Below, piece after piece: positions 24,358-32,674 of a DNA stretch of 64,000 bases (position 1 is its first letter; every line of letters starts with the position of its first letter). Source of the DNA: an uncultured Collinsella sp. Lineage in GTDB: Bacteria > Actinomycetota > Coriobacteriia > Coriobacteriales > Coriobacteriaceae. The DNA is taken from positions 67,865 to 131,864 of the forward strand of contig CAJLTA010000002.1 in NCBI GenBank assembly GCA_905209455.1, given 5' to 3'. The position numbers and the translations under genes are program-made. The notes beneath the pieces are model-generated. The model had not been told where the DNA came from. It saw only the letters and a list, made by a program, of their open reading frames with translations, and did not search any database.

Positions 24358-25233
24358 CTATACAAGACCCCAGGTCTTGACCTCTTGGTCGAGCCAACCG
24401 TCGGCCAGGCGATCGCAAATCACCTGATCGACCACGGCCGAAAGGTCGCAGCCCTTCTTGGTCGCCACGCCGTAGCCCTGCTCGCCAAACTTGACCTCGG
24501 GCTGCAGCAGCTCAACGGTCTCGTTCATGTAACCGGCCAGCGTGGAGCGGTCCATGGCAAAGACATCGATATTGCCGGCGTCGAGCGAACTCTTGATGAT
24601 GGGGTAGCCGCTAAAGGCCCTAAACTCGGGCTTGCAGCTAAAGCCGTTGTCCTTGATCATCTGCTCGATCAGGCCCTGCGTGGTAGCACCCTGGCTCACG
24701 CCGATGACCTTGCCGTCCAGGTCCTCAATCGAGGTAAAGCCCGAACGCTTCTTGACCATGAGTCCCACGTAGTCGGTGCGGTACGGCGTCGAGAAATCCC
24801 AGCTCTTCTTGCGCTCGTCGGTGATGGTGTAGGTCGCCGCGACCACGTCAAGCTGGCCGTTATCGATCAGCGGGCCGCGCGTCTTGGGCGTTACATCGGT
24901 AAACTCGACAAGCTCCTGGGCGCGGGCCTCCTTGTAACTCACGCCAAAGACGGCAGCAGCGATCTGGTAGCACAAATCAACTTCCATGCCCTCAAAGCGG
25001 CCCTTGGCGGTGTCGTAATAGCCATAGCCGGGAACGTCCTTCTTAACGCCGGCATTCAGATGGCCACGCGACTTGATGGCCGCAAGCTTGGACCCCTTGT
25101 CGGAGCCCTCGCTGCTGGTGGAGTTGCCGCAACCGGCAAGCGCGGTCCCCGTCAGCGCAAGCATGCCGGCGCCCGCCAGCTGCAAAAAGTGACGGCGCGA
25201 CACGGCCGCCCTCGTCATATCCGTCATGTCCAT
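24358..25233 (-). CDS. Amino-acid-binding lipoprotein of the ABC importer, Tat-type signal
   Basis: A 291-residue extracellular solute-binding protein of family 3 (SBP_bac_3). The N-terminus has a twin-arginine-like motif SRRHFLQLAG, a hydrophobic stretch and the lipobox LAGC, so it is probably exported folded and lipid-anchored. The mature part shows GKVIGVSQGATTQ and VVAATYTITDERKKSWDFSTPY, typical of the glutamate/glutamine-type cluster. It sits between the ATPase gene (8 bases upstream) and the permeases. Confidence 0.9.
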   Translation of the reverse strand: MDMTDMTRAAVSRRHFLQLAGAGMLALTGTALAGCGNSTSSEGSDKGSKLAAIKSRGHLNAGVKKDVPGYGYYDTAKGRFEGMEVDLCYQIAAAVFGVSYKEARAQELVEFTDVTPKTRGPLIDNGQLDVVAATYTITDERKKSWDFSTPYRTDYVGLMVKKRSGFTSIEDLDGKVIGVSQGATTQGLIEQMIKDNGFSCKPEFRAFSGYPIIKSSLDAGNIDVFAMDRSTLAGYMNETVELLQPEVKFGEQGYGVATKKGCDLSAVVDQVICDRLADGWLDQEVKTWGLV

Positions 25234-25241
25234 CACCGCAC

Positions 25242-25973
25242 CTAGTGCAGAATCTTGGACAGGAACTCGCGGCAGCGCGGGTTCTCGGGGTTATCGAAGA
25301 AGTGCTCGGGCGTGCCCTCCTCCAGGATGCGGCCGTCCTCCATAAAGATGACGCGGTCGGCCACCTGGCGCGCAAAGCCCATCTCGTGCGTCACGCAGAT
25401 CATGGTGATGTCCTCCTGCGCGAGCTCAATCATAACGTCCAAGACTTCCTGGACCATCTCGGGGTCGAGCGCCGAGGTCGGCTCGTCAAACAGGATGATG
25501 GGCTGCTTGGTGCACAGGGCACGGGCGATGGCGATGCGCTGCTGCTGACCGCCCGAGAGATTCTGCGGATACTCGCCGGCCTTATGCGCCATGCCGACGC
25601 GCTTGAGCGCGGCAATGGCGATCTCGGTCGCCTCCTCCTTGCTCTTCTTTTGCAGCTTGATGGGTGCGAGCGTCAGGTTGCCCAGCACCGTCATGTTGGG
25701 ATACAGGTTGAACTGCTGAAACACCATGGAGCTGTACTTGCGAGCCATCTCCAGGTGATTCTTTTTGGTGAGCGGCGTACCGTCGATGACGACCTCGCCC
25801 GACGTGGGCTCCTCCAGATAATCGACGCAACGGATGAGCGTCGACTTACCCGAGCCGGAAGGCCCGATCATTACGAGCTTCTCGCCGCGCTTGACGGTGA
25901 GATTGATATCTTTGAGCACATGCAGGTCGCCAAAGTACTTGTTGAGATGCTTGATCTCGATCATGTCTGCCAT
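25242..25973 (-). CDS. Polar amino-acid ABC transporter ATP-binding protein
   Basis: A 243-residue GlnQ/HisP-family ATPase, first gene of the operon. Walker A GPSGSGKST, Q-loop SSMVFQQFNLYPNMT, signature LSGGQQQR, Walker B PIILFDEPTSALDPE and the switch His in CVTHEMGFA are all present. AAGGGA lies before the ATG. A candidate -10 box TACAAT is on the minus strand at 26014-26009 with a poor -35. Confidence 0.94.
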   Translation of the reverse strand: MADMIEIKHLNKYFGDLHVLKDINLTVKRGEKLVMIGPSGSGKSTLIRCVDYLEEPTSGEVVIDGTPLTKKNHLEMARKYSSMVFQQFNLYPNMTVLGNLTLAPIKLQKKSKEEATEIAIAALKRVGMAHKAGEYPQNLSGGQQQRIAIARALCTKQPIILFDEPTSALDPEMVQEVLDVMIELAQEDITMICVTHEMGFARQVADRVIFMEDGRILEEGTPEHFFDNPENPRCREFLSKILH

Positions 25974-26079
25974 GAATGTCCCTTCCCTGCGTTTACACGA
26001 GTTGAACTATTGTACGGAAAGAACCGCGTTTCCGCAGCCCACACTACATTCCCGTAAAGAACCCGCAACCTTTAACCCA

Positions 26080-26146
26080 CTCATTGGGGACAGACTTAAA
26101 TGAGTGCCTGCTCATTGGGCACTCATTTAAGTCTGTCCCCAATGAG
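26080..26146. repeat. Perfect 29-bp inverted repeat, each arm itself a GGGGACAG hairpin
   Basis: Arms at 26080-26108 and 26118-26146 are exact reverse complements with a 9-base spacer. Each arm alone can fold: CTCATT, then GGGGACAG, then AATGAG. It lies between the divergent-looking ends of the ABC operon promoter region and the YqeY terminator. Confidence 0.85.
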
Positions 26147-26188
26147 CACCCAATGACCAGCCAGGGGAGGCGCCCTTCATCGGCCAAC

Positions 26189-26219
26189 AAAAAAGGGCGC
26201 GACCGCAATGGTCACGCCC
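26189..26219 (-). terminator. Terminator of the GatB/YqeY gene
   Basis: Minus strand GGGCGTGACC, ATTGC, GGTCGCGCCC followed by six T, 30 bases after the stop. Confidence 0.85.
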
Positions 26220-26248
26220 CTCAGCATCGGCTATGTGTCGGCCAGCCC

Positions 26249-26692
26249 TTAAGCCAGCTTTGCGCCGACGATCTTTGCCGCGGCCGGCTTATCGAAGTTG
26301 CCGCCGGTGGCCTTGCCGAGTGCACCCATAACCTGGCCCATCTGCTTCTTGGACGTGGCGCCCAGCTCGGCGATGACCTGCTCGATCAGGGCCTCGAGCT
26401 CCTCGCCCGAAACCTGCGCGGGCAGCAGGCTTTCCAGAATCTTGACCTGCTCGGTCAGGTTGTCGGTACGCTCCTGGTCGGTGCCGGCCTTGATGGACAT
26501 CTCCAGCGTCTCGCTCGTCTGCTTAATCAGACGCTTGATCATGCTGTTGACGTCTTCCTCGGTCACATCGCGGCGCTCGTTAACCTCGATATTCTTCACC
26601 TCGGCCTTAACCTGGCGAATGATGGACAGGCGAACCTTGTCCTTGGCCTTCATGGCCGCAATCATTTCCTTCTGCAGCTCTTCGTTGGTCAT
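26249..26692 (-). CDS. GatB/YqeY domain-containing protein
   Basis: A 147-residue helical protein of the stand-alone YqeY family, which resembles the tRNA-binding tail of the GatB amidotransferase subunit. Family features seen: AKDKVRLSIIRQVKAEVKNIEV at the N-terminus, ILESLLPAQ in the middle and the conserved end MGQVMGALGKATGGNFDKPA. Probable helper of tRNA-dependent amidation or tRNA quality control; exact role unknown. AGGAGG lies 8 bases before the ATG at 26692; a TTG six bases earlier is less likely. Confidence 0.9.
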   Translation of the reverse strand: MTNEELQKEMIAAMKAKDKVRLSIIRQVKAEVKNIEVNERRDVTEEDVNSMIKRLIKQTSETLEMSIKAGTDQERTDNLTEQVKILESLLPAQVSGEELEALIEQVIAELGATSKKQMGQVMGALGKATGGNFDKPAAAKIVGAKLA

Positions 26693-26746
26693 CTGCAAAT
26701 CCTCCTCAATAGCGTGGGCGGCACTCGCGCGAGCACCGCCCCATGA

Positions 26747-27967
26747 TTACTCAGTCGTCGACGAATCGTCGGTCGAACTCTTGGTGACGCCCTTCAGGCT
26801 GACGTTGTATGGCACGTCTTTGGGCATGGGATTAACGGTGATGTCGGCATCCTTCTTGTACTGCTCCAGCCACTCGCTGTACGCGGTGCTGGCCGCCTGC
26901 GTCTTCACCACGTTGGAGACGTACTTCTTGATGGCCTTGGGCACCTGGTTGATGTCATCAACCTGATTATCGACATGGAAGTAGTCGGTGCACTTGATGA
27001 CGTGGTAGCCGTACGTCGACTCGACCACGTCGCTCACATCGCCCTTGTTGAGTCCCTCGAGCGCCGTCTGGTAGCTGTCGACGAAGGTAGTGAGCTTATC
27101 CCAACCCACATCGCCCTTCTTCTCCTTGGAGCCGGTGTCGTCGGAATACTGCTCCACGGCGTCCTCAAAGCTCAGCTCACCGGAGTTGATCTTGTCCAGG
27201 CACTCCTGCGCCTTGGCCTTGGCGGCAGCCTTGTCCTCGTCGGAGGCGTCGGAATCAACCTTGATCAGAATGTTCGACGAGCGGCGGGCGTCGTTGTAGC
27301 TGGACAGGTTTTCGTTGATGTAATCGACGATCTCGCTGTCCTTGGGCTTGCTCGTGGGCGCGACGGCATCCTTGAGTTTCTGCTGCGCCAGGCTCTCCTT
27401 GAGCGAATCCTTGTAGGTGTCCTCGGTATAACCGTAGGTCTTGAGGGTCTTCTTAAAGGCCTTGGCACCGCCCGCGCTCTTGCACGCGTCCTTCCAAGCC
27501 TTCTCGACCTCCTCGTCCGACACCGTAACGCCGTTTTCCTTCTGTGCCTGTTGAAGCAGAATCTGCTGCGTGTAGGAGTCGATGAGTTGCTTGCGGTACT
27601 TCTTGGGCGTGAGGTCGTTGTCGACCAGATACTGCGCCCAGTCCTTGTCCTTGGTGTAGCCGTAGGACGTGCGCATGCTCATGATCTGCTTGGTCACGGT
27701 GTCCTCGGTGAGGTTGGTGCCGTTGATAGTGGCAGCCACACCGCCGGTAAGCTTGTAGCCCGAGGTATCCTCTGCCTGCGACATAAGGCCGGAGCACGCC
27801 ATGGCCGAGACGGAAAGCAGCATCGCCAGCACGCCGATGACCACCAGGACAATCTTGACGGTCTTAGACACGTACGTCTTGCGCTGCTTCTTGCGAGAGC
27901 TGGAGGCAGCGCGGGCCTGCTGCTCGGGCGTCGGCACGGCCTCGGAGTTCTTTTTCTTATTTGCCAT
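26747..27967 (-). CDS. Membrane-anchored parvulin-type peptidyl-prolyl isomerase (PrsA/SurA-like)
   Basis: A 406-residue extracytoplasmic folding factor. Residues about 1-35 are Lys/Gln-rich, about 38-60 form a hydrophobic anchor (IVLVVIGVLAMLLSVSAMAC), with a possible weak lipobox at MAC. A SurA-like chaperone region follows (VTVSDEEVEKAWKDACKSAG), then a PpiC domain from about 240 to 350 (RSSNILIKVDSDASDEDKAA through STYGYHVIKCTDYF). The acidic Ser/Thr-rich end resembles a flexible tail. It likely assists folding of exported proteins such as pilins. Start at 27967 has AAAGG at 7 bases. It precedes the YqeY gene by 54 bases on the same strand. Confidence 0.88.
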   Translation of the reverse strand: MANKKKNSEAVPTPEQQARAASSSRKKQRKTYVSKTVKIVLVVIGVLAMLLSVSAMACSGLMSQAEDTSGYKLTGGVAATINGTNLTEDTVTKQIMSMRTSYGYTKDKDWAQYLVDNDLTPKKYRKQLIDSYTQQILLQQAQKENGVTVSDEEVEKAWKDACKSAGGAKAFKKTLKTYGYTEDTYKDSLKESLAQQKLKDAVAPTSKPKDSEIVDYINENLSSYNDARRSSNILIKVDSDASDEDKAAAKAKAQECLDKINSGELSFEDAVEQYSDDTGSKEKKGDVGWDKLTTFVDSYQTALEGLNKGDVSDVVESTYGYHVIKCTDYFHVDNQVDDINQVPKAIKKYVSNVVKTQAASTAYSEWLEQYKKDADITVNPMPKDVPYNVSLKGVTKSSTDDSSTTE

Positions 27968-28035
27968 AGTTGGCCTTTCGCATAACGAATCGAACAAACG
28001 CCATTGTGTCACAACGCGGCCCCCGCGACACACCT

Positions 28036-28128
28036 GGTGCATTGGGGACAGGTTAATCTGCACCATTTTGGTGCAAAGGGGACAGCTCTGGCAGCCGGCA
28101 GTTAGGGACAGTCCCCAAGTGCCGACTC
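28036..28128. repeat. Cluster of three GGGACAG-core hairpins
   Basis: Unit 1 (28036-28064): GGTGCA, TT, GGGGACAG, GTTAATC, TGCACC. Unit 2 begins GGTGCAAAGGGGACAG at 28070. Unit 3 (about 28097-28124) pairs GGCA with TGCC and GGGAC with GTCCC. They fill the gap between the PTS gene and the PPIase gene. Confidence 0.7.
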
Positions 28129-28137
28129 AGCCCCACC

Positions 28138-28602
28138 TTAGAAGTGACGGCGGATGGCGTCGACCATGCCCTGGGGCGTGGTCTGGCCGAGCACGTCGGC
28201 TGCGGCATCGGCGTCCATAAAGATGTTCATGAGCGCCTGCAGGGCCTCGACCTGGCCGCCCGGCTCGGCAATACCCAGATTGATGACGATCTGCGCCGGC
28301 ACCGGAGCGCCCATGCCAGCCATAGCGTTAAATGTCACGGACGCGGCGGGCTTCACCACCGCGATATAGGGCTTGGCCACAAACCCCGGATCGGTATGCG
28401 GAATGGCAATGTTTGCCGCCGGCATGGCAAGACCCGTGGGATAGGCATCCTCGCGTGTGTGAACGGCGTCGAGCCAACCGGACGCAATGTAGCCACGTGG
28501 TGCAAGCTCGCCCTCGAGCCGCGCAAACACCTCATCCGGCGTTGCACACTCCCAATCAAAAAACACCAGCTCAGGCGTAAACAGAGCTTCGTTATCCGCC
28601 AT
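28138..28602 (-). CDS. PTS sugar transporter EIIA component (fructose/galactitol type)
   Basis: A 154-residue cytoplasmic phosphocarrier of the EIIA-2 (PTS_EIIA_2/GatA) family. The active-site His is in ANIAIPHTD around residue 69, and the LPTGLAMP-like region appears as YPTGLAMPAANIAIPH. It would receive phosphate from HPr and pass it to a membrane EIIB/EIIC pair, but none is encoded here, so it is an orphan component, possibly regulatory. GAGAGGTGAG precedes the ATG. Confidence 0.85.
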   Translation of the reverse strand: MADNEALFTPELVFFDWECATPDEVFARLEGELAPRGYIASGWLDAVHTREDAYPTGLAMPAANIAIPHTDPGFVAKPYIAVVKPAASVTFNAMAGMGAPVPAQIVINLGIAEPGGQVEALQALMNIFMDADAAADVLGQTTPQGMVDAIRRHF

Positions 28603-28647
28603 GCGCTCACCTCTCTCACCTAGTCACCTGCGACGTTCTTGAATGAC

Positions 28648-28676
28648 TAGTCGTTAAAGACCGTCCCCGATGACTA
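28648..28676. repeat. GGGGACGG-core hairpin variant
   Basis: On the minus strand TAGTC, then ATC, GGGGACGG, TCTTTAAC, then GACTA. Same layout as the GGGGACAG hairpins with a single base change in the core and another unrelated stem. Confidence 0.6.
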
Positions 28677-28683
28677 CCCAAAA

Positions 28684-28723
28684 ACAAAAGGTGGCCACGC
28701 GCGCCTTGGCGCCAATGACCACC
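28684..28723 (-). terminator. Terminator after purN
   Basis: Minus strand GGTGGTCATTGGCGCC pairs with CGCGCGTGGCCACC (internal mismatches) and is followed by TTTTG. Confidence 0.7.
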
Positions 28724-28755
28724 CTGACTACTCGGCTAAATTGTACTGTGCGCCG

Positions 28756-29457
28756 CTAGCCGCGAGGCGCGTCAATTGCGACCTTGCCGCTCTCCAGCAC
28801 GTGGACGCGGCCGTCGGCGAGCATTTGCACGACCTCGGGATACAGCACGTGCTCAATCGCGTGGATGTGCTCCTCGAGCGTGTCGACATCCCAGCCCTCC
28901 TCAACAGCCAGCGCACGCTGGGCGATGATGGGACCGTTGTCGTAGATCTCGTTGGCAAAATGCACGGTCACGCCAGTTACCTTGACGCCGCGCGCAAAGG
29001 CGTCGTCAATCGCATGCGCACCGGTAAAGCTCGGCAGCAGCGCCGGATGCAAGTTGACCACGCGGTTGGGAAACGCCGCCAGCAGCGGCGTGTGCACCAT
29101 GCGCATGTAGCCGGCCATGACCACATACTCGCAGCCGCGCTCGAGAAGCTCGTGCGCGATGATCTCGTCGGCGGCAATAGGGTCGGCATAGACATCCTTG
29201 GACAGCGTGAGCGTCTGGATGCCCGCGCGCTCAGCGCGCTGCAAACCCTTAGCCGAAGGACGGCTCGACACCACAAGCTCAATCGAAGCGTTGAGCTTGC
29301 CGGCGGCGATCAAATCGATCAGCGCCTGCAGGTTGGTACCCGAACCGCTGATGAGCACACCGATCTTGAGCGGCTCGTCCGTATCGGTGCCGGTCGGACG
29401 GGTATAGGGCACAAAGTCCAGGCCCTCGGCGGCAGCCATCTGCTCGTTAGCGCTCAT
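28756..29457 (-). CDS. purN: Phosphoribosylglycinamide formyltransferase
   Basis: Transfers formyl from 10-formyl-THF to GAR in purine synthesis. 233 residues, with an N-terminal extension of about 30 residues before the Rossmann start IGVLISGSGTNLQALID. Catalytic blocks: VVMAGYMRMVHTPLL, VNLHPALLPSFTGAHAIDDA and GVTVHFANEIYDNGPII. The start codon overlaps the last 11 bases of purM, so the two are coupled. Last gene of purF-purM-purN. Confidence 0.94.
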   Translation of the reverse strand: MSANEQMAAAEGLDFVPYTRPTGTDTDEPLKIGVLISGSGTNLQALIDLIAAGKLNASIELVVSSRPSAKGLQRAERAGIQTLTLSKDVYADPIAADEIIAHELLERGCEYVVMAGYMRMVHTPLLAAFPNRVVNLHPALLPSFTGAHAIDDAFARGVKVTGVTVHFANEIYDNGPIIAQRALAVEEGWDVDTLEEHIHAIEHVLYPEVVQMLADGRVHVLESGKVAIDAPRG

Positions 29458-30550
29458 CGGAGTACACGACCTTACCGGAACCCTCGACGCACTCGCCCGC
29501 GCGGAACGGCTTCTCGCCCAGCGCGACCAGGGCCTCGGTAACCGCGGCCTCATCCTCGGGGGCGACGATCAGGCACAGGCCAACGCCCATGTTGAAGGTC
29601 TTGCATGCCTCGTTGGGGGCGAGCTCGGCCTGGCGCGACACGTAGGTGATGACGGGCGGAACGTCCCAACCCATCTCGGCACCGTTGCGGGTGACCACGG
29701 CGTCGACGTCGTCGGCAAGCGCGCGGTTGAGGTTCTCGGTAATACCGCCGCCAGTGATGTGGGCGATGGCGTGCACGTTGGCGCCGCCGCGCAGCAGCTC
29801 CAGAATCGGCTTGACGTAGATGCGCGTGGGGGCCAGCAGGGCGTCTGCCAGCGATGCGCCGCCGAGCTCCTCGAGCGGACGGCTCAGCTCCTCGGCCTTA
29901 GCGGCGGCCTCGGGCGTGCCCGGCTTAATGCCGTCGACGCCAATGACCTTGCGCACGAGCGAGTAGCCGTTGGAATGCACGCCGGTGGAGGGCAAGCCCA
30001 GAATCACATCGCCGGGGCGGACGTTCGCGGGGTCGAGCATCTTGGGGCGGTCGACGACGCCCACGGTAAAGCCGGCGAGGTCGTAGTCGGCGGGAGCCAT
30101 GACGCCAGGGTGCTCGGCCATCTCGCCGCCCACGAGCGCGCAGCCCGCGAGCTTGCAGCCGTCGGCCACACCCTTGATGATCTTTGCCATGTGCTCGGCC
30201 TCAATGTGGCCGATGGCAACGTAGTCCAGGAAGAACAGCGGCTCGGCGCCCGAAGCCAAAATGTCGTTGACGCACATGGCGACCAGGTCCTGGCCCACCG
30301 TCTCGTGACGGTCCATGATCTGGGCGAGCACAAGTTTGGTGCCCACGCCGTCGGTACCGCTGATCAGAATCGGGTCTTCCATATCCTTAAGCGCGGCGGC
30401 CGAGAATAAGCCACCAAAGCCACCGATACCGCCGATGACCTCGGGACGGTTGGTGTCCTTAACCATTTGCTTAATGGCGTCGACGGCGCGGCCGCCCTCG
30501 GCGGTATCGACGCCGGCGTCCTCATACGTCACATGCTTGCTGTCGCTCAT
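29447..30550 (-). CDS. purM: Phosphoribosylformylglycinamidine cyclo-ligase
   Basis: AIR synthetase, 367 residues, closing the imidazole ring with ATP. Motifs: VTYEDAGVDTAEGGRAVD, ISGTDGVGTKLVLAQ, LVGGEMAEHPGVM, GLPSTGVHSNGYSLVRKV and HITGGGITENLNRAL. AGGAAGG precedes the ATG. Lies 157 bases after purF, with a GGGACAG hairpin and a GGCGTGTG/CACACGCC stem in between, so expression from purF may be partly attenuated. Confidence 0.96.
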   Translation of the reverse strand: MSDSKHVTYEDAGVDTAEGGRAVDAIKQMVKDTNRPEVIGGIGGFGGLFSAAALKDMEDPILISGTDGVGTKLVLAQIMDRHETVGQDLVAMCVNDILASGAEPLFFLDYVAIGHIEAEHMAKIIKGVADGCKLAGCALVGGEMAEHPGVMAPADYDLAGFTVGVVDRPKMLDPANVRPGDVILGLPSTGVHSNGYSLVRKVIGVDGIKPGTPEAAAKAEELSRPLEELGGASLADALLAPTRIYVKPILELLRGGANVHAIAHITGGGITENLNRALADDVDAVVTRNGAEMGWDVPPVITYVSRQAELAPNEACKTFNMGVGLCLIVAPEDEAAVTEALVALGEKPFRAGECVEGSGKVVYSDER

Positions 30551-30672
30551 CTGAGCCTTCCTCTCCCACTACCGTGGCGCCGCGCGGGCGCCAAACGGTG
30601 CTCATAGTTGCGTTCATTTCGGCGTGTGCCATAACAGCACACGCCGTCATATCAACAAAACAGCAGGTAAAA

Positions 30673-30705
30673 CCTACCAGAATAAACCTGTCCCTACATG
30701 GTAGG
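30673..30705. repeat. GGGACAG-core hairpin with CCTACCA/TGGTAGG stem
   Basis: Minus strand: CCTACCA, TGTA, GGGACAG, GTTTATTC, TGGTAGG, then TTTTACC. It starts two bases after the purF stop and could end the purF transcript. The unit is nearly identical to the arms at 19.5-19.7 kb. Confidence 0.75.
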
Positions 30706-30707
30706 CT

Positions 30708-32378
30708 TTAGGCCTCGCCGTGCTCCTCTTCCCAGCTGCGGTCGTCGTATTTCTCGACCACGGCGTCGTCGTCAAAGTGCAGCGGCTTATCCAGGTTGCG
30801 GGGCTTAAAGCCCTCCATAAACTTATCGCGGCCAAAGCTCTCGGGAATCGCCACGGGGTAGCGGCCGGTAAAGCACGCATCGCAGTAGCCGCCCTTGGGC
30901 ATGACCTTCAGCAGGCCCTCGACCGAAAGGAAGGCCAGCGAATCGGCGCCGATATACTCGCAAATCTCGTCGACCGTCTTGTTGGCGCTGATAAGCTGCG
31001 ACTGTACGTCGGTATCGATACCGTAGAAGCACGGCCAGATGACCTCGGGCGAGTTGATGCGGATATGAATCTCCTTGGCGCCAGCGTTGCGCAGCATCTT
31101 GACGAGCTGCACCATGGTGGTGCCACGCACGATGGAGTCGTCGATGACGACCAGGCGCTTGCCCTCGATGTTGTCGCGCAGCGGGTTGAGCTTCATGCGC
31201 ACGCCCATGGCGCGCAACTCCTGCGTAGGCTCGATAAACGTACGGCCCACGTAGCGGTTCTTGATGAGGCCCTCGCCAAAGGGAATGCCGCTCTCGTGCG
31301 AATAGCCCTCCGCGGGCGGCAGGCCGGAGTCGGGCACGCCGATGACCAGGTCGGCCTCGACGGGCTCCTCATGTGCCAGCTGACGACCCATGTCATAACG
31401 GCAGGCGTAGACGCTCTTGCCGTTCATGATGGAATCGGGGCGAGCAAAGTAGACCTGCTCAAAAATGCAGTTAGCAGGCTCTTCGGCGGCAGGCACGCCC
31501 TGCTCGGACACAAGGCCCTCGGCGCTGATGCGCAAAATCTCACCGGGACGGACGTCGCGGACGTACTCGGCGCCCACGATATCGAGCGCGCAGGTCTCGG
31601 AGGCAACGACCCAGCCGCCGGCGCGCGTGACATGGGTGGTGGCGTCGACCGTCGCGGCGCCGTCCTGCGACGGCAGCTGCGAAACGGATGCGGCATCGGC
31701 CTGGTCCAGGCCCTCATCCACCAGCTTGCCCAGCACGAGCGGGCGAATGCCGTGCGGATCGCGGAATGCGTAGAGCGCCTGCTCGTTGATGAGCGTCATG
31801 GCGTAGCCGCCGCGCACGAGCTCCATGGTCTTGCGAATGCCCTCGCGCAGATGGCCAGTACGCTGAGTAAAGTAGCCGATGAGTTTGGTCGCGACCTCGG
31901 AATCCGAGTTGGAGAGGAACGGTACGCCCAGCTCGATCAGCTGGCGACGCAGCTCGTCGGTGTTGACGAGGGTGCCGTTGTGCGCGAGCGCGATAATGAC
32001 GCTATTGATGGTAGAGAGGTGCGGCTGAGAGGCTTCCCAGCTCTTGGCGCCGGCGGTGCCGTAGCGCACATGACCCACGGCCAGCTGACCGGAGAGCGTC
32101 GACAAGTCGGCATTGGAGAACACGCGGTCGAGCAGGCCCAGATCCTTGCGGACCATAACCGTACCGCCGTCACCAACGGCGATTCCCGCCGATTCTTGGC
32201 CGCGATGCTGCAGTGCACGCAGGCCAAAGTACGTCAGTCGAGCCACGTCGCGATCGGGCGCCCAGACACCAAAAACGCCGCATTCCTCATGCAGCTGGTC
32301 AGAGTCCGGATCATACGTCGACATGGCGTTCACCTGTCCCGCGGCACGCTCGGCCGCGCGGATGGTTTCTTGAGACAT
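30708..32378 (-). CDS. purF: Amidophosphoribosyltransferase
   Basis: First committed step of purine synthesis: PRPP plus glutamine to phosphoribosylamine. 556 residues, longer than the usual 470-505. Class II glutaminase nucleophile Cys33 follows a 32-residue propeptide (HEECGVFGVW); GMGHVRYGT-like block is GHVRYGTAGAK; the PRPP loop is VVIDDSIVRGTTM. Cysteines in the C-terminal GYCDACFTG and elsewhere suggest a structural [4Fe-4S] cluster as in Bacillus. An insertion of about 35 residues follows LGKLVDEG. GAGGGG lies 6 bases before the ATG. First gene of a purF-purM-purN operon, divergent from the next gene. Confidence 0.95.
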   Translation of the reverse strand: MSQETIRAAERAAGQVNAMSTYDPDSDQLHEECGVFGVWAPDRDVARLTYFGLRALQHRGQESAGIAVGDGGTVMVRKDLGLLDRVFSNADLSTLSGQLAVGHVRYGTAGAKSWEASQPHLSTINSVIIALAHNGTLVNTDELRRQLIELGVPFLSNSDSEVATKLIGYFTQRTGHLREGIRKTMELVRGGYAMTLINEQALYAFRDPHGIRPLVLGKLVDEGLDQADAASVSQLPSQDGAATVDATTHVTRAGGWVVASETCALDIVGAEYVRDVRPGEILRISAEGLVSEQGVPAAEEPANCIFEQVYFARPDSIMNGKSVYACRYDMGRQLAHEEPVEADLVIGVPDSGLPPAEGYSHESGIPFGEGLIKNRYVGRTFIEPTQELRAMGVRMKLNPLRDNIEGKRLVVIDDSIVRGTTMVQLVKMLRNAGAKEIHIRINSPEVIWPCFYGIDTDVQSQLISANKTVDEICEYIGADSLAFLSVEGLLKVMPKGGYCDACFTGRYPVAIPESFGRDKFMEGFKPRNLDKPLHFDDDAVVEKYDDRSWEEEHGEA

Positions 32379-32419
32379 GGCATCCCCTCAGAGCCTCGTA
32401 TTTTGGCGTTACCCGCCTT

Positions 32420-32425
32420 ATTATA
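32420..32425 (-). promoter_or_regulatory. Probable -10 box of purF
   Basis: TATAAT on the minus strand, about 42 bases before the purF start; no convincing -35 at 17 bases, TG two bases upstream. The remaining 296-base divergent gap 32379-32674 shows no gene and no PurR-like site that I recognise. Confidence 0.45.
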
Positions 32426-32674
32426 CGCACGGCGCGACGCGCTCCCCCGCGCATGAGCAGCGCTTTTTAAAAGCCCACCGAGCTTATTATCCGTTTTGCG
32501 ACCAAACATTTTATTGGGTAGTCCACTCTCAGGGGCAACGGCCTCGAAGACTTCCCGTGCGCCGTGTCTCGCCCGCGCTAGGGGCTACATTGTTGCAATT
32601 GGGACGTTCGTCCTGTCTTTTAGCTGGTCGTCGGCGTATCCTTGTAGGCTACTACAAGACGAGAAAGGTAGCGT

